From: Treponema sp.
GTDB taxonomy: Bacteria > Spirochaetota > Spirochaetia > Treponematales > Treponemataceae
Length of the DNA stretch: 60,891 nt
Assembly (NCBI GenBank): GCA_016296575.1
Contig: JAEDJA010000013.1
Span: 1-60,891, forward strand
Reading direction: 5' to 3'
The notes beneath the pieces were generated by a model. The model was not told the origin of the DNA and made no database searches. It was given only the letters and a program-made list of their open reading frames with translations. How positions within the stretch are numbered: the first letter of the stretch is position 1; every line of letters begins with the position of its first letter. Positions 1 to 9,577 of this stretch are shown here, piece by piece. The translations under genes and the position numbers were made by a program.

Positions 1-1027
1 GAGATGTGTAAGAGTTTTCGTTGTCGTACCAAGAAACAACCTGTACCTGGTATGTGTCATCGTCGATTTTGCTAACCATTGTCTGTGTAGCATCGAAGAG
101 TGAACCAAATTTCATACCGATAACGTCTGAAGATACGATTTCGTCTTCTGTGTAACCAAAGCTTTCAGTTGCAGCAGCTTTCATTGCAGCATTGATTCCT
201 TCTTTTGTTACATCTTTTCCTTTTACAACTGCAACCAGGATTGTTGTTGATCCAGTTGGTGTTGGAACACGCTGAGCTGAACCAATGAGTTTTCCGTTGA
301 GTTCTGGAATTACAAGACCGATAGCTTTAGCAGCACCAGTTGAGTTAGGAACGATGTTCTGAGCACCTGCACGTGAGCGGCGGAGGTCACCTTTGCGCTG
401 TGGACCGTCGAGAATCATCTGGTCACCAGTGTAAGCGTGGATTGTAGACATGATACCAGACTGGATTGGAGCGTAGTCATTAAGAGCTTTAGCCATTGGA
501 GCCAGACAGTTTGTTGTACAAGAAGCAGCAGAGATGATTGTTTCACCTTTAGCAAGTGATTTGTGGTTTACGTTGTAAACGATTGTTGGGAGGTCGTTTC
601 CAGCAGGAGCTGAGATAACAACTTTTTTAGCACCAGCATTGATATGAGCCTGTGATTTAGCTTTAGATACGTAGAAACCTGTACATTCAAGAACTACATC
701 AACACCGATTTCTCCCCATGGAAGTTCAGCAGCGTTTGGTTTAGCGTAAATTGTGATTTCTTTTCCATCTACAGTGATAGAACCTGGAACTTTTACTGTT
801 TTTCCATCTTCTTCAAGAACAGCGTCTTTGTAAGATACAGTGTGTTTTCCTTCTCCCATGCGACCCATGAAACCACCCTGAGCAGTATCATATTTGAGAA
901 GGTGAGCAAGCATTTTTGGGCTTGTAAGATCGTTGATAGCTACAACTTCGTAACCATCAGCTTCGAACATCTGGCGGAAAGCCAAGCGACCAATACGGCC
1001 GAAACCATTAATAGCAACTTTAACCAT
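1..1027 (-). CDS. gap: Glyceraldehyde-3-phosphate dehydrogenase, C-terminus cut by window edge
   Basis: Catalyses NAD-dependent oxidation and phosphorylation of glyceraldehyde-3-phosphate in glycolysis. Translating the minus strand from the ATG at 1027 gives 342 residues that run off base 1. The Rossmann start NGFGRIGR is at residues 7-14, and Asp33 at the end of the second strand points to NAD rather than NADP. The active-site segment ASCTTNC places the catalytic Cys at about residue 170. The visible end reads SWYDNENSYTS, the usual near-C-terminal block, so only about 10-20 residues are missing. An AAGGAG ribosome site lies at 1038-1043 and a promoter at 1066-1094, so it can be transcribed apart from the two-component genes upstream. 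Family assignment is certain. Confidence 0.97.
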   Translation of the reverse strand, partial: MVKVAINGFGRIGRLAFRQMFEADGYEVVAINDLTSPKMLAHLLKYDTAQGGFMGRMGEGKHTVSYKDAVLEEDGKTVKVPGSITVDGKEITIYAKPNAAELPWGEIGVDVVLECTGFYVSKAKSQAHINAGAKKVVISAPAGNDLPTIVYNVNHKSLAKGETIISAASCTTNCLAPMAKALNDYAPIQSGIMSTIHAYTGDQMILDGPQRKGDLRRSRAGAQNIVPNSTGAAKAIGLVIPELNGKLIGSAQRVPTPTGSTTILVAVVKGKDVTKEGINAAMKAAATESFGYTEDEIVSSDVIGMKFGSLFDATQTMVSKIDDDTYQVQVVSWYDNENSYTS

Positions 1028-1065
1028 AGTTAGTTGACTCCTTAAATTCTTAATTATTTGGATAT

Positions 1066-1094
1066 ATTTTATATTTTATAACCAAATTGTTCAA
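1066..1094 (-). promoter_or_regulatory. Sigma-70-type promoter of gap
   Basis: On the minus strand a -35 box TTGAAC (1089-1094) is followed by a 17-base spacer and the -10 box TAAAAT (1066-1071). The predicted start near 1059 leaves a leader of about 32 bases carrying the AAGGAG site. No hairpin separates it from the regulator gene upstream, so read-through is also possible. Prediction from consensus only. Confidence 0.55.
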
Positions 1095-1110
1095 TAGTAA
1101 TTTTTACCTA

Positions 1111-2460
1111 TCAATCTTCAAGGCCCAGCTTTCGGTGAAGTGTCTTTCGCCCGATGCCAAGAGCTTCTGCAGTCTTTGTTTTATTTCCGTTATTTGCAGC
1201 AAGAGTCTGATTAATAATCATCAATTCTGCTTCTTCCAGTGTAGTTCCAAGTGGAATTGTAATCATTTTTGAAAGACCTGAATTGTGCAAAGCTGGTGGA
1301 AGATCATCCAGTATAATTTCTTCACCGCCAGCCATTACAACTGCACTCTGGATAAAGCTTTGAAGCTCCCGGATATTTCCAGGCCAGCTATAATTCAGGA
1401 GAGCTGTTTTTGCCCTGGAGTCAAATCCCTTTATAGTTCGGCCGTTTTCAGCAGCAAACTTTTTAAGGAATTCTGTCATAAGGATAGGAATATCTTCTTT
1501 TCGTTCTCTTAAAGGCGGAATACCGATGCGGATAACATTCAAACGGTAATAAAGATCTTCACGGAAACGGCCAGCCTTCACTTCTTCTTCCATATTTCGA
1601 TTTGTAGCGGCAATAATACGAACATCAACCTCAATTGTTTTTTCTCCGCCTACCCTTTCAAATTTCTTTTCCTGAATTACGCGGAGAAGCTTTACCTGAA
1701 CAGAAGGATTGATTTCACCGATTTCATCAAGGAAGATGGTACCTCCATGGGCCTGTTCAAAAACACCTTTTTTCATGTTTTCGGCACCGGTAAATGCACC
1801 TTTTTCATGACCAAAGAGTTCACTTTCCAAAAGTGTTTCACTAAGAGCAGCAAGATGAACTTTTACAATAGGCTTGTCTTTACGTGGCGAAAGTCTGTGA
1901 ATCGTATCAGCCACAACTTCTTTTCCAACCCCACTTTCGCCGGTAATAAGCACAGTAGCATTTGTAGGTGCAACCTTCTGAACCAGTTCAGAAACTTTTT
2001 TCATGCCAAGGCTTTTTCCAAGATTAGTGCTTAAAGTTTTTTCACTGGAAGCAGCTTGAAGTTCCTGTTCAAGGCGGGATTTTTGGAAAGCAAGTTCCCG
2101 TCCTTTAAGAGCATTTTTTACAATTGTATTAAGATGATCCAGATCAAGAGGCTTGGTTAGAAAATCAAAAGCACCATATTTAATGGCAGACTTTGCATCA
2201 TCTACACTACCATGGCCAGTAAGTACAATAACAGGAAGTCCCGGATATTTTGTGGTAACAGTTTTTACAACTTCCATACCGGAAATTCCGTCCATACGAA
2301 GGTCTGTAATAACAAGATCAACATCGCCTTTTGATATGAGGGAAAGACCGTCCTTTCCATTGGAAGCCTGTTTTACTTCATAACCTTCCAGCTCAAAATT
2401 ATCGGAAAGTCCGTTACGAATATTTTCTTCATCATCAATGGTAAGAATTGTAAATTTCAT
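1111..2460 (-). CDS. Sigma-54-dependent response regulator (NtrC/AtoC type)
   Basis: Activates sigma-54 promoters on phosphorylation by its partner kinase. Three domains are visible: a receiver with acidic pocket DDEE and phospho-acceptor Asp at about residue 53 (in VITDLRMDG); a central AAA+ domain with Walker A GESGVGKE, the sigma-54 contact loop GAFTGA and Walker B GTIFLDE; and a Fis-type helix-turn-helix at the C-terminus (KTAEALGIGRKTLHRKL). The frame opens two codons earlier with GTG at 2466, but ATG at 2460 is the better start because AGGTG lies a few bases before it. It begins 6 bases after the kinase stop codon, so the two are co-transcribed. The target promoters are not evident in this window. 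Confidence 0.93.
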   Translation of the reverse strand: MKFTILTIDDEENIRNGLSDNFELEGYEVKQASNGKDGLSLISKGDVDLVITDLRMDGISGMEVVKTVTTKYPGLPVIVLTGHGSVDDAKSAIKYGAFDFLTKPLDLDHLNTIVKNALKGRELAFQKSRLEQELQAASSEKTLSTNLGKSLGMKKVSELVQKVAPTNATVLITGESGVGKEVVADTIHRLSPRKDKPIVKVHLAALSETLLESELFGHEKGAFTGAENMKKGVFEQAHGGTIFLDEIGEINPSVQVKLLRVIQEKKFERVGGEKTIEVDVRIIAATNRNMEEEVKAGRFREDLYYRLNVIRIGIPPLRERKEDIPILMTEFLKKFAAENGRTIKGFDSRAKTALLNYSWPGNIRELQSFIQSAVVMAGGEEIILDDLPPALHNSGLSKMITIPLGTTLEEAELMIINQTLAANNGNKTKTAEALGIGRKTLHRKLGLED

Positions 2461-2466
2461 AAGCAC

Positions 2467-3666
2467 CTACTTAAGCAATTTAGTACCTTTCTGTGGAATC
2501 GGGAACACAAGGACAAACTCAGTACCTTCTCCCAAAACAGATTTTACCCGGATTTCTCCGGAGAATTCCTTTACGATTTTATAGACTGTGGTCATACCAA
2601 GACCTGTTCCATTAGCCTTTGTTGTAAAATATGGTTCAAAAATTTTAGAAACAGTCTGCTCATCCATACCGCAACCATTATCAGTAATGCGCAGAATGTA
2701 TTTAAGTTCATCAACCTTTGTAGATATGGCAAAAATTCCCTGCTTGCGGTCAACACTTTTTATGGCGGCAAGGGAATTCTGGGCAAAGTTTACAAGTACT
2801 TCCCGGAACAGTTTTTCATCAATAAGAATGCGAACATTTTTGCTGTTTTCAGAAAAAATCGACTTAATTTCTACACCGCTTTTTGAAAACTCCGGCTCAA
2901 AAAATGAACAGACATTTGAAATCACGTCATGGGGATTTTTAAGCTCAAGGCTTGCATTAACCGGTCGTACAGCCAGCAGAAAATCCATAACAAGTGTATT
3001 TAAATGCTCAATTTCTTCATTTACTACATCAATATGGTCTTCAACAAACTTTTTTGCAGGAAGTTTATCTTCATTTTCACGGGCTTTTTCAAGTGCACGC
3101 TGAATAAGTTGAATATGGATTGAAATAGCTCCCAAAGGATTTTTAATTTCGTGAGCCATGCCAGCTGCAAGATTGGTAAGACTTGCCAGATTTTCCATTC
3201 GCCTGAGTCTAACCTGCTGATTCTGTTTTTCTGTTACATCACTTACTGTAACAACATGTCCTTTGATTTCATTATCCAGCACAAGAGGCATCATTGTAAT
3301 TGAAACAAATCGCACTGTGCCGCCTGATGTAACAAAAGTAAAATCTTCGGCAGAATTGGTTATATTTTTTTCACGGCAATTTTTAAAATATGAAGCAATA
3401 TCCTTATCATCAATAAATTCCCAGAAAGGATGACCGGAGTTTTTTGCATCATCAAGATGAGTTGAAAAAGGAAGACTTGATTCAGCGGCTTTATTATTTC
3501 TTAGAACATGAAAATCTTTATCCAGAATAAAAAGAGCGGTTGAAAGAGACTGGAATATAGACTGAAGAACATCATTTTCTTCGCTGACGGATTCAAAAAG
3601 TGAGAGGATTTGTGCATTGGAAAGTTTTTCAGCCTTTGATCGGGCTCTGTTTACGTAACGCTGCAT
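2467..3666 (-). CDS. Soluble PAS-domain sensor histidine kinase (NtrB type)
   Basis: Autophosphorylates and passes phosphate to the sigma-54 regulator encoded next to it. The 399-residue protein has no transmembrane segment, so the signal is cytoplasmic. A PAS domain spans about residues 35-150. The H box AAGMAHEIKNPLGA puts the phospho-accepting His at 172. The ATPase part shows the N box NFAQNSLAAI, G1 DNGCGMD and G2 GTGLGMT. The reading frame overlaps the tail of the upstream DNA polymerase subunit gene by 16 bases, which suggests translational coupling. The ligand for the PAS domain is not apparent. Confidence 0.92.
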   Translation of the reverse strand: MQRYVNRARSKAEKLSNAQILSLFESVSEENDVLQSIFQSLSTALFILDKDFHVLRNNKAAESSLPFSTHLDDAKNSGHPFWEFIDDKDIASYFKNCREKNITNSAEDFTFVTSGGTVRFVSITMMPLVLDNEIKGHVVTVSDVTEKQNQQVRLRRMENLASLTNLAAGMAHEIKNPLGAISIHIQLIQRALEKARENEDKLPAKKFVEDHIDVVNEEIEHLNTLVMDFLLAVRPVNASLELKNPHDVISNVCSFFEPEFSKSGVEIKSIFSENSKNVRILIDEKLFREVLVNFAQNSLAAIKSVDRKQGIFAISTKVDELKYILRITDNGCGMDEQTVSKIFEPYFTTKANGTGLGMTTVYKIVKEFSGEIRVKSVLGEGTEFVLVFPIPQKGTKLLK

Positions 3667-4883
3667 TTGAAAATGTTCCCGTTGGAAATATTAATTCGTG
3701 TCAGGTCTCGAAGAAGATTTTCAAGACTAGCCTGAATACTCTGATTGTAAAAATTTACGTGATCACTTGCACGCTGAAGTGCTTTTAAACATTGTCCGTA
3801 AGCTTCAGTTCCCATCTGACTTTTTAAAAGCGGTTTCAAGACAAGAAGAATCTGATTTAGGAAAATGCGGTATTCAATTTTTGGTGTAAAATTTTTGCAC
3901 CTCTTAACAATTTCTGAAACATTTGGATAACTGGAAGATGAAATTCCTTTTATAAAAGACTGGGCTTCCTGATTCATGGCAAAAGGAGGAACAGGAAGAA
4001 AGGTCTGCATATAATCATTGATTGTTGATTTTACACCTGAAGTGTGGAAGGCCCTTTCAAGAACCTCTGTCTGTTTTTCAAGAGTTCGGTTCTGAAAATT
4101 GTAGGTTCTCACACGGGAAAGAATAGTTGGCATTACAGCATTTCTTCTTGAAGTAAGAAGGATAAAAACAGTGTCTTTTGGTGGTTCTTCAAGAATCTTT
4201 AAAAGAGCATTACGGGCGGCATCATTCATACAATCAGCATTTTCGATAATGACAGTTTTTTTATTGTCGTCGGTAGTAATGCGGGCCCAAGCTTCAATAT
4301 TTCTTATCTGTGAAACCGGAATACTTGTGTAAAAAAATCCACTTTCCAAGGATTCACAGTCATCTTTAATTTCGTTGCAGATTTTTTCTACCTTTTCAAC
4401 AGGGGGCAGTTCATGTGGAAAATCAATAAGTTCAAGATTTTCATCAATCTGGGAAACAAGAGAGGCAATTTTTGAAAGTTTATCATCTCCAGCAAGAAGA
4501 ACAGGTGAAAAACGCATGGTAAGCTTACGCACTGCTCTTACAAAAAGGTAACGAGCCGCATAAAGATGATTATTATTCTGACGAAGGGCCCGTAAAAAAG
4601 TATCACAGGATGCAGAAATCTCAAGACCAGTATCCCGAGGTCCACAAAGAAGTACATTTGACGCAACCAGGGATTTATGCTGAAGACATAAAGGACAGTT
4701 ACACTGCCAGTTTCCTTTGCCAATATCTTTGTGAGAAAGAATTCGTGCAGTTTCCAGAGCAGCCGTCAGTTTTCCGTTTCCAGCATTTCCATAAAACAAA
4801 ATTGAACCCGGAAGTGTTTTATTCTGGATATCCTTTTCCAGAAGAGATGTTACCTGTTCTTGTCCAAGAAGATTTTCGTACAT
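3651..4883 (-). CDS. holB: DNA polymerase III delta'-like clamp-loader subunit
   Basis: Probable delta' (HolB-type) subunit of the clamp loader. An AAA+ fold begins at the N-terminus with GNAGNGKLT (32-40), a P-loop-like motif. A Cys cluster CNCPLC follows at 61-66, as in the zinc module of gamma/delta' subunits. The conserved block ARNALLKILEEPP lies near residue 230, followed by TSRRNAVMPTILSR, close to the sensor region SRC of the family. At 410 residues it is longer than a typical delta' (about 330). Roughly 100 extra residues lie between the zinc module and the SQIRNI strand. It overlaps the upstream cvpA-like gene in a TGATG arrangement. A tau/gamma (DnaX) role is less likely because the long C-terminal part of DnaX is absent. 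Confidence 0.82.
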   Translation of the reverse strand: MYENLLGQEQVTSLLEKDIQNKTLPGSILFYGNAGNGKLTAALETARILSHKDIGKGNWQCNCPLCLQHKSLVASNVLLCGPRDTGLEISASCDTFLRALRQNNNHLYAARYLFVRAVRKLTMRFSPVLLAGDDKLSKIASLVSQIDENLELIDFPHELPPVEKVEKICNEIKDDCESLESGFFYTSIPVSQIRNIEAWARITTDDNKKTVIIENADCMNDAARNALLKILEEPPKDTVFILLTSRRNAVMPTILSRVRTYNFQNRTLEKQTEVLERAFHTSGVKSTINDYMQTFLPVPPFAMNQEAQSFIKGISSSSYPNVSEIVKRCKNFTPKIEYRIFLNQILLVLKPLLKSQMGTEAYGQCLKALQRASDHVNFYNQSIQASLENLLRDLTRINISNGNIFKCSVT

Positions 4884-5359
4884 CAGGCTGCAATGCCCCC
4901 AAAGTGAATAGGATGGCTTCCAAAATATGAAAAATACAGTTTATAGAAAAAGCTGTCATGAAAAATTGCATTTGTATCAATAAATGAACAAAGCTGCAAA
5001 AGCATGATAATAACGATGCAAATAAAAGCACCTTCAACCATTCCCAAAATAAATCCCAAGGCTCTGTCCAATCCTTTAAAAATCTGACCTGAGAAAATTC
5101 TGTCAACAATGGCATGAACAATCATGATTACAAGGAAGATAATTACAAAAATCAACAGGAAAGAAACAATACTGCAGAATAATTCATTTGTGATATATGG
5201 AGAAAGATAAGGATTTAATTTGGAATAAAAAGCAAGTCCGCCAAGAATACTAAATAAAAGAGAAGCTTTTCCAAAAATCTCTTTTAAAAATCCTTTTGCA
5301 ATGCCAATAAGACCAAAAACTAAAATAATAACCATGATAAAAATGTCAACAATCTGCAT
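4883..5359 (-). CDS. CvpA-family inner-membrane protein
   Basis: A 158-residue protein with about four hydrophobic helices (near residues 3-20, 30-50, 62-85 and 100-122). The early segment has the CvpA-like pattern of a helix followed by GFLKEIFGKAS. CvpA homologues are needed for colicin V production in E. coli and affect envelope stress; the molecular role is unsettled. It sits 8 bases after murG and overlaps the clamp-loader gene by one base, so it belongs to the murG operon. No other domain is visible after the last helix, where the tail contains several aromatic residues. Confidence 0.75.
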   Translation of the reverse strand: MQIVDIFIMVIILVFGLIGIAKGFLKEIFGKASLLFSILGGLAFYSKLNPYLSPYITNELFCSIVSFLLIFVIIFLVIMIVHAIVDRIFSGQIFKGLDRALGFILGMVEGAFICIVIIMLLQLCSFIDTNAIFHDSFFYKLYFSYFGSHPIHFGGIAA

Positions 5360-5367
5360 AAATTCCT

Positions 5368-6522
5368 CTATTTACATTCTTCAAGAATAAGCTTTGCTAT
5401 TTTAAGGGCTGGTTTTTCGCCTTTGGTAAGTTTTCCAAGATTATCTGACATTTTCTTAAGATTGTCATTTTCAAGAATCCAGGAAAGACTTTCTTCAAGG
5501 TAATCTTTTGTAGCTTTTTCACCTAAGAGAACCTTGGCACATCCAGCTTTTTCAAAATATTCAGCATTATCAACCTGATCCCCTCTGGTACCATTTCCAC
5601 ACAATGGAACAAGAATCATTGGTTTTTTCAAAACTGCACATTCCCAGATGGAATTTGCACCGGCACGTGAAAGAATAAGATCTGAACAAGCCACCACATG
5701 AGGCATTTCATCATAGATAAACTGATAAGGTTTGTAGGAATCCTTATACTTTGATTTTAATGCTTCAACTTCATCTGAATTTGTATTCAATAAACCAGTC
5801 TGATGAACAACAGTAAAATGGGAACACAAAAAATCTATTGAATCTTTTACGAGAGTATTGATCTGCTTTGCTCCGCTTGAACCACCTAAAACCAGAAGAA
5901 CAGGCTTTTTATTTTCACCGTTATCTTCAAGACCAAGGAATTTTTTTCCAATAGCAGCATCTGTTTTATAGAAAACAGGTCGAACAGGATTTCCTGTAAC
6001 CACAGCTTTTTCTTTTTGAACTGCACCAAGATATTTTTTTGTTTCTTCGTAGCTTAAAAGCATTTTTTTTGCAGATTTACAGTTAATACGATTAGCAAGT
6101 CCTACAGAAAAATCACATTCATGGGTAAATACAGGAATTTTTAATAAACGAGCTGCAAGACAAGGAGGAACGGAAACAAATCCACCTTTAGAGAAAAGCA
6201 CATCAGGTTTAATTTTTAAAAGAATGAAAAAAGATTTTACGAAACCCGCAAAAATCTTAAAAAGATCAAGAAAATTCTGAAAAGAGAAATAACGTCTAAG
6301 TTTTCCACTTGGAATGCCGTAAAATTTATCTGCAGAAACACCTTCTGGACCACAGGCACTTTCTACAATCTTTTTATCCATGCCCCGGCTGTTACCAATC
6401 CAGAAAATCTGAAGCTCCTGATTCTGTTCTTTGGAAAGGGATTTTAATTCATCACATACAGCAAGTCCTGGAAAAATATGACCTGCAGTTCCCCCACCAG
6501 TAAAAGCAATTTTCTTCCACAT
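5368..6522 (-). CDS. murG: Lipid II synthase MurG (GlcNAc transferase)
   Basis: Transfers GlcNAc from UDP-GlcNAc to lipid I at the inner face of the cytoplasmic membrane, the last cytoplasmic step in peptidoglycan precursor synthesis. At 384 residues the length is normal. The N-terminal glycine loop GGGTAGHIFPGLAV begins at residue 9, a second loop is GGSSGAKQIN near 210, and the donor-binding motif SRAGANSIWE is near 285. HECDFSVGLANR fits the acceptor-side helix. It heads the minus-strand operon that continues with cvpA-like, holB and the two-component pair. No ribosome site precedes the ATG; the predicted -10 box is only 6 bases away, which implies a leaderless mRNA. Confidence 0.96.
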   Translation of the reverse strand: MWKKIAFTGGGTAGHIFPGLAVCDELKSLSKEQNQELQIFWIGNSRGMDKKIVESACGPEGVSADKFYGIPSGKLRRYFSFQNFLDLFKIFAGFVKSFFILLKIKPDVLFSKGGFVSVPPCLAARLLKIPVFTHECDFSVGLANRINCKSAKKMLLSYEETKKYLGAVQKEKAVVTGNPVRPVFYKTDAAIGKKFLGLEDNGENKKPVLLVLGGSSGAKQINTLVKDSIDFLCSHFTVVHQTGLLNTNSDEVEALKSKYKDSYKPYQFIYDEMPHVVACSDLILSRAGANSIWECAVLKKPMILVPLCGNGTRGDQVDNAEYFEKAGCAKVLLGEKATKDYLEESLSWILENDNLKKMSDNLGKLTKGEKPALKIAKLILEECK

Positions 6523-6557
6523 ATTTATATTTTAATGATATATTTATTATATGGCAA
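6516..6557. promoter_or_regulatory. Interleaved divergent promoters of murG and addB
   Basis: Only 28 bases separate the two start codons. Minus strand: TTGCCA (6552-6557), 17-base spacer, TAAAAT (6529-6534), then 6 bases to the murG ATG. Plus strand: TCCACA (6516-6521, 4/6 match), 17-base spacer, TATATT (6539-6544), then 6 bases to the addB ATG. Each -35 box therefore lies within the first codons of the opposite gene. Neither gene has a Shine-Dalgarno sequence. The two promoters occupy the same DNA and should compete for polymerase. Confidence 0.5.
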
Positions 6558-9500
6558 CTTCATTTTTTTCTGACTCAAACGTCCTTTTTACCACCAACAT
6601 TCCCCAGGTAATTACAAAATTCATTTCCAATAAAGATGCTGTTTTTGTTTTTCCTTCAAGCATAGCGCGAGACACCTGGTGTGAATGGACCATTAAAAAT
6701 CACGCTGTAACCGGAATAAAATGTACGCCTCAGGAAAAATGGATGGCCTGGGACGAATTCAAGGCTTCTTTTTGTTCAAAGGAAATTGAAAATCTTTCAT
6801 GCATTCCAGCCCCTCTTCGAAAGCTTTTTGCCCGTCACATCCTTTCAAAAAAAATGAACGAGCCTGTGCCATATTTTGAAGTAATTGTAAAGAAGGCAGA
6901 CTGCAAAAGCCTGATTCATTTTAACACATGGCTTGCAAAGCTTCTTCCAAATCTAAAGCAATGGGTTTTAAAAAAATTTGGAAATATTGATATAGAAAAA
7001 AATTTTGACAGTCTGATAAAAGAGCTTTCCGACGGTGAAGACCGGGATTTTCTTAAACTTTACAGAGATTACACCCGCTTTTTAAATGAAAATCATCTTT
7101 ATGAACCGGATTATCTGGAAGCAGATTTTTCAAAGGCTAACAAAACTTTCATCATTTTTTATCCTGAAATTCTTAAAGATTTTTTTGATTATAAAGAGCT
7201 TTTTTCTAAAAACAATGTTTACACAGTAAGTGTTCCAGAAATTGAAGACCATGATTCCCACCCCGAATGCATTCTTTATCCAGATGCACGAACTGAACTT
7301 CGCAAAACCATTCTCAAAATCAGAAAGCTTCACGATGAAGGAGTTTCGTGGGATGACATTGCCCTTACCGTGCCTGACCTCAAAAACAGCAGCAATTATA
7401 TTGAAAGGGAGCTTCAACTCTATGAAGTACCATATCTTCTACGTTCAGGATACGACAAAACCATTAACTGTGCAGGTCAGATTTTTGTTGAAATCCAGCA
7501 ATGTGTAAAAAACAATTTTGCATTTCCATATCTTCGTGCCCTGATGGAAGATTCCTATATTCCTTGGAAGAAAAGTAAAAACTATAAAAAAATCATTGAA
7601 ATTGCAAATGAAACCCGCAGTCTCTTTCCTTACAAAAAAACCGGTGAAGACTCAACTGAAGATCCTGTAGAAAAAGCTTTGATTTCCACAAAGCTTGACT
7701 GGCTTGTAGAAGACTACAGCACATTTCGAAGTTACATCACAGATTTTTACAAGGCAAATTCCTTTTCTGAAATGCGGGAAATGTGGACACGTATTTCAAA
7801 TGATTTAATAAATTCTGACCATAAAAGCAAAGTATGGGAAAAAGATGAAAACAATATCATCGGGCTTTGTATCAATAATCTGGATGAATTAAAAAATATT
7901 GAAGGCCGTTATGTAAAATTTGGAAAACAGGTTCTTTATATAGACAACTGCTATGATTTTTTCCTGGACCGGCTTTCTGACGATCCATATGTTCCATTAA
8001 ATGAAAAATACTGTTCGGTTTCACTTTTTGACTACAAAATGTCTGGTCCCGCCTGGTTCAAATATCAGTTTGTAATTAATGCAAATCAGAAGGATCTTTC
8101 TGTAAACACCCGGGAACTGGACTTTTTAAAAGAAGAAAAACGACGGCTCCTTTCATGTCAGGACAATAACTATGTAACGGCAGCTTTAATCAACCTTTAC
8201 AACAAGGAAAGCACTACCACAGAATTCTCCTGCAGTTCAAACGGTTTTTCCGGATTTTCAATTTCTCACACTTATTTTACAGAAACAAGCTGGGAAAAAC
8301 ATACTGAACTTAAAGACCTTGATAAAGACGATTTTTACATTAATGAAATAAACTGGCTTTTAGAAAATTGCCCATCTCCTTCTACAATTACAAAACATCA
8401 AAAAAACGCAATGGAAGCATGGATTTCAAGAATAAAGGATGATGATCTAGCCAATGAAAAACAGAAAATAATTGCAGAGAAAGCAAAAGAATCATTGAAG
8501 TTTTCTACAATCGAAAATAACACTGATCCTGAAGGCAAGTATTACAAAATCAGTCAGACGGATCTTAAAAACTTTTTTCCATGTCCAAGAAACTGGCTTT
8601 TCAAAAAGCTTTTCAAAATTGATGAAGAAAAAATTGCCCAGGATATTTTTGACCATTTTGATGCGGGAAATATTTTCCACGAAACAATAAGCAACTGGCT
8701 TTCAACTTATTATCTGAATAAAAGTCTTCCAATTTTCGGTTCCACTTCCTGGAATGAAGACAGTATACGCAGCCAGATTATTGAATCCATTGATAAGACA
8801 ATTACCCCTCCTCAGGATAAAAAACTGAAGCTCAGTGATTATAAAAGAAGTCCTCTACGTCTTCAGATAATTGAAAGTCAGAAAAACAAGCTTTGCGACA
8901 AAATTTATGATTTCCTTTCAGAATTCTGTTCTGACGGAACAAATGCTCCTAAAAATCACTTTGGAAATTTCCAGGTTATTTCTACGGAAAATGCTTATAT
9001 TAACAAAAATGATGACGGATACGCACTTTACGGAAAAATTGATGCACTTCTAACAAGTCCTGAGTCAGATGGTGGTGAAGCCATTGTTGACTTTAAGACA
9101 GGAAAAATGCCTTTAGCAAGTGAAACTAAAATTGCAAAAAAAAGCATTATGGTGAACGGTAAGAAAGTAGATGGACTTGTTATTAAAGATTTTCAGATGG
9201 CCACATACACCACACTTTTAGATCAAAATACAGATAAAAATTATAAGGCGGAAGAAGGAATCTTTTTATCAAACAAAAGTGACAGCAATAAACCAGATGA
9301 ATATAAATCAACATACGTTTTTTCAAACAGATATTCCAGTTCAAAGCCAAGAAATGATGAAAATGGTTTCAATAATACTCTGAAGGAATTCAATAATTAT
9401 GTAACCCTTTTCAAAAATACTTTGGACACTAAAGACCTTTCTCCTGATTTTGAAGGGAAAGATATAAGGACTTACGTAAATACAAATGAGACATGCAGCC

Positions 9501-9577
9501 AATGCAAGTTCCATTCCATCTGTCGTACAGCTTACACTATGGCAAAAACAGAAGAGTCTGCAGGAGCAAAAAACTAA
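6551..9577 (+). CDS. addB: AddB/RexB-type subunit of a RecBCD-like helicase-nuclease
   Basis: Second subunit of an AddAB-type complex that resects double-strand breaks for RecA loading. The 1008-residue protein has a degenerate helicase-like N-terminal half, without a clear P-loop, and a C-terminal PD-(D/E)XK nuclease. The nuclease motif is seen as GKIDALL followed by VDFKTGK near residue 846. Four cysteines are placed as in the AddB iron-sulphur staple: one in FPCPRN near 677 and three in CSQCKFHSIC near 982-991. It overlaps addA in a TAATG arrangement, so the two are coupled. Promoter geometry suggests a leaderless mRNA. The N-terminal half is too divergent for me to align confidently with AddB versus RexB. 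Confidence 0.85.
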   Translation: MATSFFSDSNVLFTTNIPQVITKFISNKDAVFVFPSSIARDTWCEWTIKNHAVTGIKCTPQEKWMAWDEFKASFCSKEIENLSCIPAPLRKLFARHILSKKMNEPVPYFEVIVKKADCKSLIHFNTWLAKLLPNLKQWVLKKFGNIDIEKNFDSLIKELSDGEDRDFLKLYRDYTRFLNENHLYEPDYLEADFSKANKTFIIFYPEILKDFFDYKELFSKNNVYTVSVPEIEDHDSHPECILYPDARTELRKTILKIRKLHDEGVSWDDIALTVPDLKNSSNYIERELQLYEVPYLLRSGYDKTINCAGQIFVEIQQCVKNNFAFPYLRALMEDSYIPWKKSKNYKKIIEIANETRSLFPYKKTGEDSTEDPVEKALISTKLDWLVEDYSTFRSYITDFYKANSFSEMREMWTRISNDLINSDHKSKVWEKDENNIIGLCINNLDELKNIEGRYVKFGKQVLYIDNCYDFFLDRLSDDPYVPLNEKYCSVSLFDYKMSGPAWFKYQFVINANQKDLSVNTRELDFLKEEKRRLLSCQDNNYVTAALINLYNKESTTTEFSCSSNGFSGFSISHTYFTETSWEKHTELKDLDKDDFYINEINWLLENCPSPSTITKHQKNAMEAWISRIKDDDLANEKQKIIAEKAKESLKFSTIENNTDPEGKYYKISQTDLKNFFPCPRNWLFKKLFKIDEEKIAQDIFDHFDAGNIFHETISNWLSTYYLNKSLPIFGSTSWNEDSIRSQIIESIDKTITPPQDKKLKLSDYKRSPLRLQIIESQKNKLCDKIYDFLSEFCSDGTNAPKNHFGNFQVISTENAYINKNDDGYALYGKIDALLTSPESDGGEAIVDFKTGKMPLASETKIAKKSIMVNGKKVDGLVIKDFQMATYTTLLDQNTDKNYKAEEGIFLSNKSDSNKPDEYKSTYVFSNRYSSSKPRNDENGFNNTLKEFNNYVTLFKNTLDTKDLSPDFEGKDIRTYVNTNETCSQCKFHSICRTAYTMAKTEESAGAKN

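Noticed and set aside
9493..9576. Upstream extension of addA to 9493.
   Set aside because: It lies wholly inside addB, has no ribosome site, and the ATG at 9577 has both a ribosome site and the family-like N-terminus.
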